Below, in pieces: positions 7,196-16,029 of a stretch of DNA of 28,250 nucleotides. The DNA comes from an uncultured Dorea sp. GTDB lineage: Bacteria > Bacillota > Clostridia > Lachnospirales > Lachnospiraceae. The stretch's first letter is position 1; every line of letters begins with the position of its first letter. The notes under the pieces are model-generated. The model did not search any database, had not been told where the DNA came from, and worked only from the letters and a program-made list of their open reading frames with translations. The translations under genes were made by a program, and so were the position numbers. The stretch is taken from positions 1-28,250 of the forward strand of contig CAJTZE010000044.1 of NCBI GenBank assembly GCA_910584265.1, written 5' to 3'.

Positions 7196-7867
7196 ATGAA
7201 TAGTGTGAAAGCCGTTGGTTTAAAAAAGTATTATTCAACTCCTAATTATGAGGTGAGAGCTTTAGATGGTGTGTCTTTCAATGTTGATGAAGGAGAATTC
7301 CTTGCGATTGTAGGGACATCAGGAAGCGGGAAAACAACACTTCTTAACTTGTTAGGCGGGCTGGATATTCCTGATGAGGGCGGAGTGTGGATTCGGGAAA
7401 ATAGTTTGCGCGATATGAATAGCGAGGAGAGGACTATTTTTCGTAGAAGAAATATTGGATTTATTTTTCAACAATATAATTTAATTCCGATGATAAGTGT
7501 ATATGAAAATATTGTTTTACCTTTGCGGCTTGATGGAGCAGAAATTGATGAAGTGCTATTAGATGAATTAGTGAAGATATTAAAATTGCAGGAAAAACTG
7601 GAACAGTTACCAGAAACCTTGTCAGGAGGACAGCAGCAAAGGGCAGCAATTGCCCGTGCGTTGATGACGAAGCCTGCAATCTTGCTTGGAGATGAACCTA
7701 CAGGAAATTTAGATTCGACTACTAGTATAGAAGTAGTAGGGCTTTTAAAGCAGTGTGCCGAAAAATATCATCAAACAGTGATCCTTGTGACTCATCAGGA
7801 AGAAGCTGCCCAGATGGCAGATCGGATTATACGAATTGAAGATGGAAAGATTGTAAGAAAAAATTGA
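7196..7867 (+). CDS. ABC transporter ATP-binding protein (MacB/Bce-like)
   Basis: The 223-residue ATPase follows an AAAGGAG site. Walker A is GTSGSGKT (40-47), the Q-loop is FIFQQYNLIP (from about 89), the signature is LSGGQQQR (142-149), Walker B is ILLGDEPT (162-169) and the switch histidine is in LVTHQEE. The overall pattern, including the RALDGVSF start and FQQYNLIP, is that of the LolD/MacB/BceA group, which works with FtsX-type permeases by mechanical coupling rather than by forming a channel. The permease gene follows after 30 bases. Expression is probably set by the two-component pair just upstream. Confidence 0.92.
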   Translation: MNSVKAVGLKKYYSTPNYEVRALDGVSFNVDEGEFLAIVGTSGSGKTTLLNLLGGLDIPDEGGVWIRENSLRDMNSEERTIFRRRNIGFIFQQYNLIPMISVYENIVLPLRLDGAEIDEVLLDELVKILKLQEKLEQLPETLSGGQQQRAAIARALMTKPAILLGDEPTGNLDSTTSIEVVGLLKQCAEKYHQTVILVTHQEEAAQMADRIIRIEDGKIVRKN

Positions 7868-7897
7868 GATTGTTCTCTTACGGCGGAAAGGCAAGCT

Positions 7898-10642
7898 ATG
7901 GATTTTTTGAAAAATACCCCTAATAATAATCAAAAGGTATTGTCCATGTTGGCAAAAAATTTAAAGAAAAAAAATAAGGGACGTAATAAAATTTTGTTAT
8001 GCACTACTATGATTAGCATTATGATATTAACAATGATTTTTGGTATTTCTTTTGGAAAAATACGTGCAGAATATACAAAAGCAGTACGTCAGGCAGGGAC
8101 AACAGCATCAGGAATTTTGGAAAATGCAACAGAGAGTCAGTATCAGAGAATTTATTCCTTGAGGTATATCAAAAAGGTTGGAAGAAAAGTAAATGCAGGA
8201 ACAATAACGAAACAAGGAAAAAATATTTGTGAGATTTCTATGCTGGATATGTCCGCATGGGAAAATATTGTTAAACCTGCTTATACAGATATTCACGGAC
8301 ATTATCCAGAAGAAAAGCTGGAGATCATGCTTTCAAGTAGCGCGTTAGAAAAGTTGAAAATTCATACTCCGAAAACGGGAATGAAAATAAAATTAAATAT
8401 ATCGCTTGGATGGGGTCAGACCATCGAAGAAACATTTGAATTAAGCGGATGGTTTACATCTTATGTAGATATTGATACAAAAATGGATCAAGGATATATT
8501 TCCGAGAAAAAGGTAAAGGAATGGGGATTTGCACCAGTTGAAAAAGCAGATCTATTATTTTGTCAGTCTGATGATATGGATTGGGAAAAGACAGAAAAAA
8601 AATTATATGAAGATGTTGAAAGAATAGATTCAAATCAGAAATTTGTCGTTTCGGATACAGCAGCATACGATGCAGTGAATCAATTGACAGGAAGTTATGA
8701 GATGTCAATATTAGGGGCTGTTGTAATTCTCTGTGGGACATTTTTCCTGATCTACAATGTGATGCAGATATCCATGGCAAATGATGTTCGTCAGATGGGA
8801 ATGCTTAATACCATTGGAGCAACAAAAAAGCAGATTAGAAAAATATATAAGAAACAGTTATCTGGATATATAGTTCAGGGAACTGTTTTAGGGACAATTT
8901 TATCAATTTTATTTTTGCAATGGGGAATGCCGGTTCTTTTGGGACAACAGTATCTACGAGAATATGGCGGAGCAAAAGAATTTACAGTATTTAATCCAAA
9001 GGTTTTGATCGCAGCAATTGTGTTTAGTCTGTTGATTATTGAAGCGGCTGTTGGAAGGAATATTTATTGTGCCGTGAATAAATCTTGTGTTGAGAGCCTT
9101 CATTATACAGGAATAAAAGTAAAAAAGAAAGTAAGATTATTTTGTCGAGAGCACAAAGATAAAAATCATAAATATAAGATAAAAAGAAATTCATTTTTAG
9201 AGTTAATTTTTATAGCATGGAGAAACGTAACTAGACAAAAAGTAAGATTTATACTATCAATTTTTTCAATATTTCTCGGCGTGGAGGCAATTCTTTGTGC
9301 AGTAGTGATCACACAGGGAAGTGATGCGTCAAATATTTATCTTAAAAAACCGGATTTTACGATTATAGGAGAGTTTTGCCAAGAGGCACAGGAAGCAGGT
9401 GGATTTGTAGATACCCCACAACCAGAATTGGTCGATTCGTTTTTTACAGATGGGGATGTATTCGATTTTATGTGGAATAGCTATAATGATGCATTTGCAC
9501 CGATTCCAGAGAGCATGAAAGAAACAATTTCTGTGCTTGACGGAATAGAACAATCAACAATGGCAGAAGGGACTTTTATGATTCCAGTGATTTCAAAAAA
9601 GGGATGGAGTCCCGTAAATGATAGGTATTTTAGAACTGATGCAGAAGAATTAGGACATAATATGATAGAGTCAGGACAACCAGAAACAGTACGCATTATA
9701 GATGAAGAAGAGATACAAGAACTAAGTGAATATGTTTTGGAAAATCATTTGAAGGTAGACATGGAAAGTGTAGAGAATGGAACAGGCGCTCTGTTTGTTC
9801 ATGAACGCTGGTTTACTCCTGAACAGGAAAAAAAGGCAGAACAAACAGTAGGTGAGCCGATGAAATTTCTAAAATTGATGTCTGAAGAAGAATGGGAGAA
9901 AGTAGAAAAAGCATCTCAGAGCATGGATGAATTGGGAATCTCTTATCAACAGTCCGGAGATTTTGTGTTAAGCGGATATATAGATAGTAAACGAGAAGGT
10001 TTTCCACAAATAAAATCAGGATGGCATGGAGAAAATATGGCAGTTTTCTTTGTAAGTGAAAAAGGATTTAAACGGCTTGGAACAGAAAAGAAAATACTTT
10101 ATATGGAATTGAATACAAAGAAGGACAAAGAACAAAATCTGAAAAAGGAAATAAAAAGTATTATAGCAGAAGAAAACAAGGATAGAAAATCAGCAGGAAC
10201 GGCAGAAATATTACTATTGAGTAAATCAGATTTGTTGGAGAAAATGTCTGATAAGCTGCATGGAAACCGTATGATCCTAGGGTGCATTAGTGCATTATTA
10301 TTTCTTGCAGGGATAACAAATTATTTTAACGTGATAATTACGGGAATATTTGCAAGAAAGCAGGAATTGGTAATGATGGAACGCATTGGCCTGACTAGAA
10401 AACAGAAGAGGCAGCTGTTGTTATTTGAAGGATTCTGTTATTTCTTGATTATAGAAGGAATGATAATTTCGCTTGGAACAGCAATGCTTTATCTGATTCA
10501 GTACTATATGCAGAAAAAAGTAACATATTTTATGTTTCAATATCCAATAGGCTGGCTGATGGGAGTAAGTATAGGTTTGCTTGGAATTTGCTTAATAGCA
10601 CCTAATATGGATATTTTTATGATGAATAAAAAGAAAAACTGA
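7898..10642 (+). CDS. large tandem FtsX/MacB-type ABC permease
   Basis: The 914-residue product follows CGGAAAGG. Hydrophobic segments lie near residues 31-53, 270-292, 322-346 and 366-385, then 447-470, 793-815 and two more before the end. This gives two repeats of four segments, each with a large outside domain between its first and second segment (about 215 and 320 residues). The second, third and fourth segments of each half are FtsX-like (for example QMGMLNTIGATKKQIRK in the first and LVMMERIGLTRKQKRQ in the second). One polypeptide therefore replaces the usual pair of half-permeases. BceB-type permeases have ten segments and about 650 residues, so this is a different layout. Likely role: moving or detaching an antimicrobial peptide or lipid-bound compound, and sensing it for the kinase. 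Substrate unknown. Confidence 0.85.
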   Translation: MDFLKNTPNNNQKVLSMLAKNLKKKNKGRNKILLCTTMISIMILTMIFGISFGKIRAEYTKAVRQAGTTASGILENATESQYQRIYSLRYIKKVGRKVNAGTITKQGKNICEISMLDMSAWENIVKPAYTDIHGHYPEEKLEIMLSSSALEKLKIHTPKTGMKIKLNISLGWGQTIEETFELSGWFTSYVDIDTKMDQGYISEKKVKEWGFAPVEKADLLFCQSDDMDWEKTEKKLYEDVERIDSNQKFVVSDTAAYDAVNQLTGSYEMSILGAVVILCGTFFLIYNVMQISMANDVRQMGMLNTIGATKKQIRKIYKKQLSGYIVQGTVLGTILSILFLQWGMPVLLGQQYLREYGGAKEFTVFNPKVLIAAIVFSLLIIEAAVGRNIYCAVNKSCVESLHYTGIKVKKKVRLFCREHKDKNHKYKIKRNSFLELIFIAWRNVTRQKVRFILSIFSIFLGVEAILCAVVITQGSDASNIYLKKPDFTIIGEFCQEAQEAGGFVDTPQPELVDSFFTDGDVFDFMWNSYNDAFAPIPESMKETISVLDGIEQSTMAEGTFMIPVISKKGWSPVNDRYFRTDAEELGHNMIESGQPETVRIIDEEEIQELSEYVLENHLKVDMESVENGTGALFVHERWFTPEQEKKAEQTVGEPMKFLKLMSEEEWEKVEKASQSMDELGISYQQSGDFVLSGYIDSKREGFPQIKSGWHGENMAVFFVSEKGFKRLGTEKKILYMELNTKKDKEQNLKKEIKSIIAEENKDRKSAGTAEILLLSKSDLLEKMSDKLHGNRMILGCISALLFLAGITNYFNVIITGIFARKQELVMMERIGLTRKQKRQLLLFEGFCYFLIIEGMIISLGTAMLYLIQYYMQKKVTYFMFQYPIGWLMGVSIGLLGICLIAPNMDIFMMNKKKN

Positions 10643-10672
10643 TGTAACTGGGGGGGAGTTTCAAATTATAAT

Positions 10673-10697
10673 AAACAATTTTATTTGTTTTTTTAAA
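10673..10697 (+). terminator. weak intrinsic terminator after the ABC permease
   Basis: A six-pair A/T-rich stem (AAACAA with TTGTTT, 10673-10690) is followed by a T-run. Weak, but in the right place after the permease stop. Confidence 0.4.
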
Positions 10698-10724
10698 AAT
10701 TTTGTGTTATTCTAATTATCTGGA

Positions 10725-10837
10725 AAAAACACGCACGACACATGTATTGCCAAAGGCAAGTAAATCTGATTACGAGGACGGTTTTCACAAGATTTATTTT
10801 ATCTTTGGCGATATGTGTGTTTTTTTGCGTTTTTTTC
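10725..10837 (+). ncRNA. structured 5' leader with mutually exclusive helices (candidate riboswitch or attenuator)
   Basis: Bases 10737-10751 (GACACATGTATTGCC) pair without a break with 10807-10821 (GGCGATATGTGTGTT): 15 pairs, four of them G-U, directly followed by a T-run and then GCGTTTTTTT, which can pair back to AAACACGC at about 10727-10734. The same left strand can instead fold locally as TTGCC-AAA-GGCAA (10747-10759). Inside lies a further small hairpin AAGAT/ATCTT (10789-10805). A T-run behind a long-range helix with a competing local helix is the design of a terminator/antiterminator switch. It ends about 40 bases before the DUF2798-like gene. I do not recognise a known riboswitch consensus in it. 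Confidence 0.45.
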
Positions 10838-10876
10838 AGCGATTAATATTTTTTATAAAAGAGGAGAGAGAAAATT

Positions 10877-11575
10877 ATGCCAAGAAATCAATTCCAAAGA
10901 ATGGTATTTGCGTTTATCACCGTTGTGATTACGGTACATGCCTATGTGTTTTACAGCTTGTATGTTGTAAATGGTAATACTCTGATGGCTATTAACGGGA
11001 CTACTGGTGTTATCGCAGCGCTTAATAAGCAGGGCGGCGTTTATATGTGCGGAGGCTACCTTCCGATATGGGCCTGCATTTTGATTGAGTTTTGTTTAGC
11101 CTATGTACTTGAAAATCTGGCAGGCAGTCCATTGTCATTTAAGCTTGCCTGCCGTGTATTCAATCCTGCGAAAAATCATCCGATGATATTTGAGACAGCG
11201 ATTATCTGCGCGACCGTAGGTATTATGTGTCCGGCAATGAGTTTTATTGCGGCTTTCCTGTATTATCCTTATTATAGAGGGTTTGATGTGATTTTGCTGT
11301 TAGCAAATTGGCTGAAATTAGTATGCTTCAATTTCCCGTTTGCCTACTTTACACAGTTGTTTTTTATTCAGCCATGTGTCCGTATTATATTCAAGACTTT
11401 GTTCCGCAAGGATATTGAGGCGAGAAATAACGACATGGAAAAAACTAATCCAGAAAATGAACAGGAGACAATTGCAGATATTTTCCGCCGTATGGATGAG
11501 ATTAAAGAAGAGCTTGCCCATGAGCGCAGAAAAAGAAAAGCGCTGGAGCATACCATCCAAAATGATAATAAATAA
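10877..11575 (+). CDS. DUF2798-like four-TM membrane protein with coiled-coil tail
   Basis: ATG follows GAGGAGAG. The first 180 residues contain four hydrophobic segments (about 9-32, 55-80, 107-132 and 140-165) with HAYVFYSLYVVNG, LPIWACILIEFCLAY, FETAIICATVGIMCPAMSF and FNFPFAYFTQLFFIQP. I recall this pattern from membrane proteins annotated with DUF2798. The last 45 residues are charged and coiled (RRMDEIKEELAHERRKRKAL), not typical of the core family, and should lie in the cytoplasm. No enzyme motif is visible. The structured leader upstream suggests controlled expression. Function of the family unknown. Confidence 0.65.
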   Translation: MPRNQFQRMVFAFITVVITVHAYVFYSLYVVNGNTLMAINGTTGVIAALNKQGGVYMCGGYLPIWACILIEFCLAYVLENLAGSPLSFKLACRVFNPAKNHPMIFETAIICATVGIMCPAMSFIAAFLYYPYYRGFDVILLLANWLKLVCFNFPFAYFTQLFFIQPCVRIIFKTLFRKDIEARNNDMEKTNPENEQETIADIFRRMDEIKEELAHERRKRKALEHTIQNDNK

Positions 11576-11671
11576 AGAAGGCGGAAAAATCCCCCATTTC
11601 AGCGCTGCTGTGATATAGTATACATGAAGCACTTTCAAAAGTAAGTAGTTTGCAGAAAGGCAGTGTTCTAT

Positions 11672-13282
11672 ATGATGTGGACAGAGTTTCCTGAACATGA
11701 AAAACAGGAATATAAAAGAATGATACTTGCATTTGCCAGTCTTACAGAGATGTTTGCGCAAAAAGCAGAAAATGGGGAAAACTACACCATCCCAAGTCCT
11801 ATTATCAATTCTAAATATCAGGAAACGATTTTTCAAAGAGTATTTCATGCTTCCGCTGAGGATATTGGCAATACCTCCTATGATGCTTCTGTTAATCTGA
11901 CTGGAACAGACGGTGCAGAGCATAAATATTTAATTGGTATCAAAACCTTTGGAATAGGCTCCGGGGCTCAAAAGGTAGCGCAATTTAAAGCGAATCATGA
12001 TGAATGGTCAGGTCTTATCAATCAAATGCGCGCCAATGCGGTTTCGGATGGCGGGACTGCTAAGACGAAGGAAGAAATTAATAAAATTAATGCGTTATTA
12101 TATCTGGAATTAGCAAGGAAAATTGCCACATTAAGAAATGCACGCATCCGTTCTTCGGAGGCCAATATCCAGGGCTTTTCCGTAAGTTCTGAGCACGATG
12201 ATGTTCAGGCAGTTTACCATGTACTGATGCCGTCGCCAAAAGGAGAGGCAGCTGCAATTTACGTTGGTGAGACGTCTTATGACCAGATTAATGTTGGAGA
12301 GATTTCCGTGATTGGATGTACCAGTGCCCGGAATCCTACTAATTTTGATTTCACGGATGGAAATCATACATACCGTTTTACGTCTGCTGACAGCCAGCTG
12401 TTAATGGATTTTGGAAACAAGCAGATTGTTCAGGAAAAATGGGATGTTGTATATGCGGATGACGCATACGGCCTGTTTTCCGGCCTTGCCGACCGGATAT
12501 ATGGCACCCGGGCTCCTGTAATTTCAGAGTCCTATTCATGGCTGATTACGAATGAGGACGGAGAAGTAGAAAGATTTTCCGGCTTTAACAGCTTTTACGG
12601 AACCGGCTCTAAGCTGGCTGTTGATCAGCGCGAAAGACGTATATCGGATTTAGCTGTAAAATATTCCGATGTCATGGACGAAAATTATTTGAAGCAAATA
12701 ACAGAAAAGCTGCGTAGCTATCTGTTGGTAAAGGCTTCATCTAAAGCAGAAAAAGAGGCAAAGGCAGTTCTGAGAAGAGAAATATCCGCCCGTGTGCGGG
12801 AAGCAGGAAATCCAGAATTTACTGCGTCGGTGGAGAAGCTCATCTATCGTCCGAAGGATGAGCTATATATTCCGATTCCTAATGCGAAGGAGTTTCATGC
12901 AAGCCATCCTGACTTTTTTGGTCCGGGAATTGGAACATTCAGAGAACGCACCAATAAATTGGCATTGGAAAAAAGCCGGTGTGAATTTAATCTGGTCTTT
13001 GAGCCTTCCGGAGACAGCATCCGTTCTTTTATCACGCAGGATAACGGAAAGGCAATAGAGTCTGTTGAGAAACAATCCTACTTAGGCGAATGGATTCTGC
13101 GGGGCGTGTTTCAGCTGGATGAATTTGAACCGCTGACAGCAGAACGACTGAGAGAAATTGGGATCAACGGAATACGACTGTATAAAATAGAGGGTGATCC
13201 AGACGTTCATCTTCGGTTTATCTGGATTGACAAGAAGAATCTTCCAAAAGATTTTATGAAATACCATATCGGGAGAAGCTGA
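11672..13282 (+). CDS. 536-aa protein, possible nuclease-like core with B3-like C-terminal domain
   Basis: I prefer ATG at 11672 (or 11675), because the GAAAGG site at 11655-11660 is too close to the GTG at 11663. Residues about 45-110 contain INSKYQETIFQRVF, then TSYDASV, then KYLIGIKTFGIGSG and QKVAQFK. An acidic residue in a helix, an Asp in a turn and a strand ending in I-x-K is the order of a PD-(D/E)XK nuclease, but the expected E/D before x-K is a Gly, so activity is doubtful. The last 100 residues (SYLGEWILRGVFQLDEFEPL, GIRLYKIEG, HLRFIWID) resemble the B3-like DNA-binding tails of some restriction enzymes. No methyltransferase is nearby. The assignment is inference; treat it as an uncharacterised conserved protein. 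Confidence 0.5.
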   Translation: MMWTEFPEHEKQEYKRMILAFASLTEMFAQKAENGENYTIPSPIINSKYQETIFQRVFHASAEDIGNTSYDASVNLTGTDGAEHKYLIGIKTFGIGSGAQKVAQFKANHDEWSGLINQMRANAVSDGGTAKTKEEINKINALLYLELARKIATLRNARIRSSEANIQGFSVSSEHDDVQAVYHVLMPSPKGEAAAIYVGETSYDQINVGEISVIGCTSARNPTNFDFTDGNHTYRFTSADSQLLMDFGNKQIVQEKWDVVYADDAYGLFSGLADRIYGTRAPVISESYSWLITNEDGEVERFSGFNSFYGTGSKLAVDQRERRISDLAVKYSDVMDENYLKQITEKLRSYLLVKASSKAEKEAKAVLRREISARVREAGNPEFTASVEKLIYRPKDELYIPIPNAKEFHASHPDFFGPGIGTFRERTNKLALEKSRCEFNLVFEPSGDSIRSFITQDNGKAIESVEKQSYLGEWILRGVFQLDEFEPLTAERLREIGINGIRLYKIEGDPDVHLRFIWIDKKNLPKDFMKYHIGRS

Positions 13283-13319
13283 TGGAGGCAGGATTTTACC
13301 AATTCAAGGAGGATAGCAA

Positions 13320-13775
13320 ATGAAAGAGTATAAATTTTACGGCTGGCGGCAGGCGGATGTGTCTGTAGTTTTTGATGAATATAAGGTGATAAAAGACCCA
13401 AAGCATCTCTATGATCTGCTTTCAGAGATTTGGTGTGCAGATACCTGTGCGCCGAGGATGAGGGATAACTGGACGAAGGAAAATATGACACTGGGACAGT
13501 GTTCCATCACTGCATTTCTTGCACAGGACATATTCGGCGGAGATGTCTATGGCATCTTAAGGCCGGGCGGAAATTATCACTGCTACAATGTGATAGGTGA
13601 CTGCGTGTTTGACCTGACAAGTGAGCAGTTTGGTGAAGAAGTGCTATCTTATGAGGGCAATCCGATGCAGTCACGGGAAGTACATTTTTCTAAGAAAGAA
13701 AAGCGTTTGAGGTATGAATATCTAAAGGAAAAACTGAGAAAGAAATTAGGTGGAAATATGAAGGAAGAGCCATGA
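13320..13775 (+). CDS. YunG-family protein, papain-like fold candidate
   Basis: The 151-residue product follows CAAGGAGGATAG. It matches my memory of the YunG family in Firmicutes: CAPRMRDNW, then TLGQCSITAFLAQDIFGGDV, then NYHCYNVI, then VFDLTSEQFG and SREVHFSKKEKRLRYEYL. Cys in GQCS, His in NYHCYN and Asp in FDLTSEQF come in the order and spacing of an NlpC/P60 or papain-like triad, which is an inference; no substrate is known. It lies 37 bases after the 536-aa protein and probably shares its transcript. Its last codons form part of the terminator stem at 13762-13798. Confidence 0.7.
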   Translation: MKEYKFYGWRQADVSVVFDEYKVIKDPKHLYDLLSEIWCADTCAPRMRDNWTKENMTLGQCSITAFLAQDIFGGDVYGILRPGGNYHCYNVIGDCVFDLTSEQFGEEVLSYEGNPMQSREVHFSKKEKRLRYEYLKEKLRKKLGGNMKEEP

Positions 13776-13798
13776 TCTGAGGAGCCATGGCTCTTCCT
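13762..13798. terminator. bidirectional hairpin between yunG-like gene and flavoenzyme gene
   Basis: A perfect 13-bp stem (AGGAAGAGCCATG with CATGGCTCTTCCT) and 11-base loop. The left arm covers the stop codon of the YunG-like gene. No long T-run follows, but it sits between two converging genes. Confidence 0.65.
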
Positions 13799-13836
13799 AT
13801 ATGTATGGCCGTTACAGCCGCTTGAGCAGTTTTTCG

Positions 13837-15897
13837 CTATATCTTCATCGCAGTCTCATAAGCGCCCCAGATGACGCTTCTGAGATTGCCGATCTTCCGG
13901 CAGTCGCCGACCAGATATACGTTCTTTTTCTTCTTATCTATATCCATTGGATTTGAGATATAACCGGCAGAGGAAATCACGCTGTCGCAGGGAATGCTGA
14001 TGGTCCGGCCCCATCTATCCAGGCATACCACGGCATCTTCCTTCACTTCCTTTAAGCTGGTTTCCAGATATACCGGCACCTTATGCAGCTCAAACCACTC
14101 GCGCAGATAGGAGCTGTTTGCCAGACAGACACCCTTTTGGGATACCAGATCGTCCTTCATCTCGATGATAACCGGCTCCTTTCCGAGCAGCGCCAGCTCG
14201 TAGGCAATCTCGCTTCCGGTAAGGCCGCCGCCGATAACGGCAACCTTCTGTCCGACTTCTGCGCCGTTTAGGAAATCACAGGCCTCTACCATCCGTTCAT
14301 GTCCCGGAACGCCCTTCAGTACACGGGGTACGGAACCTGTGGCAATGATGACCGGCTCATCGCCAAACTGGGATAAATCTTTTACTTCTTCGTTCAGGTG
14401 TACGGTAATCTTCCTGATTTCCATCTGGCGGCGATACCATGTAAGCAGCTCCCGGAGCTTGCCCTTGTAGGATTCTGCGCTGGCAGGGATAAATGTGCCT
14501 CCCAGTACACCGCTCTTTTCGTAAATGACCGGGATGTGGCCTCTCAGCTTCAGCACCCGTGCGGCTTCCATACCGCCGATTCCGCCGCCGACGATATGAA
14601 CCTTCACCGGAGCCTTGGCAGGCTTGATCTGGTGCTTGTTCCACTGCATGGTCTCGGCATTGACGGCACAGCGGGCCAGATGCAGGCTGTCGCTCAAATC
14701 CTGATCGTTTGGAACCCCCTTGTAATGGCACATGTTAAAGCAGCCATTGTGGCACAGGATACATGGGCGGATGTCCTCTTCCCTGCCCTTCATCATCTTG
14801 GTTACCCACTGTTGGTCAGCGAGGAACGGACGCGCAAAGCCTGCCCCGTCCAGCTTTCCGGCCGCGATGGAATCTGCCGCTGTATATGGATTCAGACGGC
14901 CTGCGCATACTACCGGAATATCTACAAACTGTTTGATGTGCTCTACGTCGGCAAGGTTGCAGTTCTCCGGCATATATACCGGCGGATGCGCCCAGTACCA
15001 GGCATCATAGGTGCCGTTGTCGCAGTTGAGCATATCGTATCCGGCATCCTGAAGATACTTGACTGCCCGTTCGGATTCTTCCATATCCCGTCCGGCTTCG
15101 GTATATACCTCGCCCGGCAGGGCGCCCTGACGGAATCCCTTGGTCTTGGACAGAACGCTGTAGCGTAAGGAAACCGGGAAGTCTTCTCCACATGTCCATT
15201 TGATAGCCTTCACAATCTCTGCTGCAAAACGGTAGCGGTTTTCAAAGGAACCGCCATATTGGTCGGTACGCTTATTTACATATTTTAGAGTGAACTGATC
15301 CAGAAGGTAGCCCTCGTGAACCGCATGGATCTCCACGCCGTCTACGCCGGCATCCTTCAGAAGCTTTGCTGTTTTGGCAAAAGCATCTACAAATTCGTGG
15401 ATCTCTTCTACCGTCATCTCCCGGGAAGGTACCTTGTCTGACCAGCGGTTCGGGGAAGGACTTGCAGATGCAGTAATCTTATCCAGGTCCATAAATGGCT
15501 TAGAAGCCTTCCGTAATGCAGGATTGGTGTACAGCTTTTCCATCATCCCGCTGATCGTAAAGGAACGGCCGAAGCCTGCGGTAAGCTGGATAAACAGCTT
15601 GGCTCCGGTCTTGTGGAATTCGGGCATCCACTTCTTCAGATCCTTATACATCTTCTTTTCTTTGTGCATCCACTGTCCCAGCATGGGGTTGTATACGGGC
15701 TGACAGCCCGGCAGGACCAGCCCGGCGTTGTTCTTGGCTGCTTCCATAATAAAATGAGCGCCGGCCTTGTCAAAATGGTGCTTCTCCATCCACCCGAACA
15801 GATCTGTGCCGCCCATGGAAGTGAGGACGATGCGGTTCTTGATCTCGCAGTTTCCAATTTTCCAGGGGGTAAACAACGGTTCCAATTTTTCATTCAT
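13837..15897 (-). CDS. FMN/FAD/[4Fe-4S] enoate reductase-type flavoenzyme (BaiH/BaiCD/2,4-dienoyl-CoA reductase family)
   Basis: The 686-residue product has the full three-part layout of this family. Residues 1-375 form an old-yellow-enzyme barrel that binds FMN, with active-site EIHAVHEGYLLDQF (190-202) and NKRTDQYGGSFENRYRF. The HAVHEGYLL spelling, where many relatives have HAAHGYLL, is the BaiCD/BaiH style as I remember it. C379, C382, C386 and probably C410 (RCAVN) bind [4Fe-4S]. The rest binds FAD (VGGGIGGMEAA, about 436) and NAD(P)H (VIGGGLTGSEIA). Family members reduce or form C=C bonds next to a carbonyl in bile acids, steroids, dienoyl-CoAs and cinnamate. The exact substrate cannot be read from the sequence. 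It is transcribed away from the nickel/dehydratase-like operon through a shared promoter region, implying a common job. Confidence 0.88.
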   Translation of the reverse strand: MNEKLEPLFTPWKIGNCEIKNRIVLTSMGGTDLFGWMEKHHFDKAGAHFIMEAAKNNAGLVLPGCQPVYNPMLGQWMHKEKKMYKDLKKWMPEFHKTGAKLFIQLTAGFGRSFTISGMMEKLYTNPALRKASKPFMDLDKITASASPSPNRWSDKVPSREMTVEEIHEFVDAFAKTAKLLKDAGVDGVEIHAVHEGYLLDQFTLKYVNKRTDQYGGSFENRYRFAAEIVKAIKWTCGEDFPVSLRYSVLSKTKGFRQGALPGEVYTEAGRDMEESERAVKYLQDAGYDMLNCDNGTYDAWYWAHPPVYMPENCNLADVEHIKQFVDIPVVCAGRLNPYTAADSIAAGKLDGAGFARPFLADQQWVTKMMKGREEDIRPCILCHNGCFNMCHYKGVPNDQDLSDSLHLARCAVNAETMQWNKHQIKPAKAPVKVHIVGGGIGGMEAARVLKLRGHIPVIYEKSGVLGGTFIPASAESYKGKLRELLTWYRRQMEIRKITVHLNEEVKDLSQFGDEPVIIATGSVPRVLKGVPGHERMVEACDFLNGAEVGQKVAVIGGGLTGSEIAYELALLGKEPVIIEMKDDLVSQKGVCLANSSYLREWFELHKVPVYLETSLKEVKEDAVVCLDRWGRTISIPCDSVISSAGYISNPMDIDKKKKNVYLVGDCRKIGNLRSVIWGAYETAMKI

Positions 15898-15955
15898 AAT
15901 CAGATCATCTCCTCTCTAAAATATCTGTCTCATACGTATATGTAATAGTAAACTC

Positions 15956-15984
15956 ATTATAGCAAGTTTTTGTTTAAACTGCAA
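15956..15984 (-). promoter_or_regulatory. promoter of the flavoenzyme gene
   Basis: On the minus strand TTGCAG (15984-15979), a 17-base spacer and a perfect TATAAT (15961-15956). The -35 lies inside the left operator dyad. Confidence 0.75.
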
Positions 15985-16029
15985 CAAAAAAGTGTCATAA
16001 ATCAATTTATATTTGTTGCAAATAAACAA
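15970..16029. promoter_or_regulatory. mirror-image operator pair between divergent genes
   Basis: TTGTTTAAACTGCAACAA (15970-15987), read on the minus strand, is TTGTTGCAGTTTAAACAA; the right site (16013-16029) reads TTGTTGCAAATAAACAA on the plus strand. They are the same element in opposite orientation, one base different in length, and each has TTGTT...AACAA dyad ends. Each covers the -35 of one divergent promoter. A shared repressor or activator is likely; no regulator gene is adjacent. Confidence 0.65.

Noticed and set aside
10740..10810. c-di-GMP (GEMM) riboswitch
   Set aside because: CGCAC and GCC-AAA-GGC pieces look similar at first, but the conserved GEMM core and order are not present.
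10702..10977. 91-aa frame overlapping the leader and the start of the DUF2798-like gene
   Set aside because: No ribosome site; it runs across the structured leader and out of frame with a clear gene.
11318..11923. 201-aa minus-strand frame spanning two plus-strand genes
   Set aside because: Shadow across the end of the DUF2798-like gene and the start of the 536-aa gene, no supporting signal.
14398..15168. 256-aa plus-strand frame inside the flavoenzyme gene
   Set aside because: Antisense shadow of a strongly conserved enzyme, no ribosome site.
13837..15897. Naming the flavoenzyme baiH or baiCD
   Set aside because: The motifs fit the wider family, but no other bai gene is in the window and family members differ in substrate, so a specific symbol is not supported.
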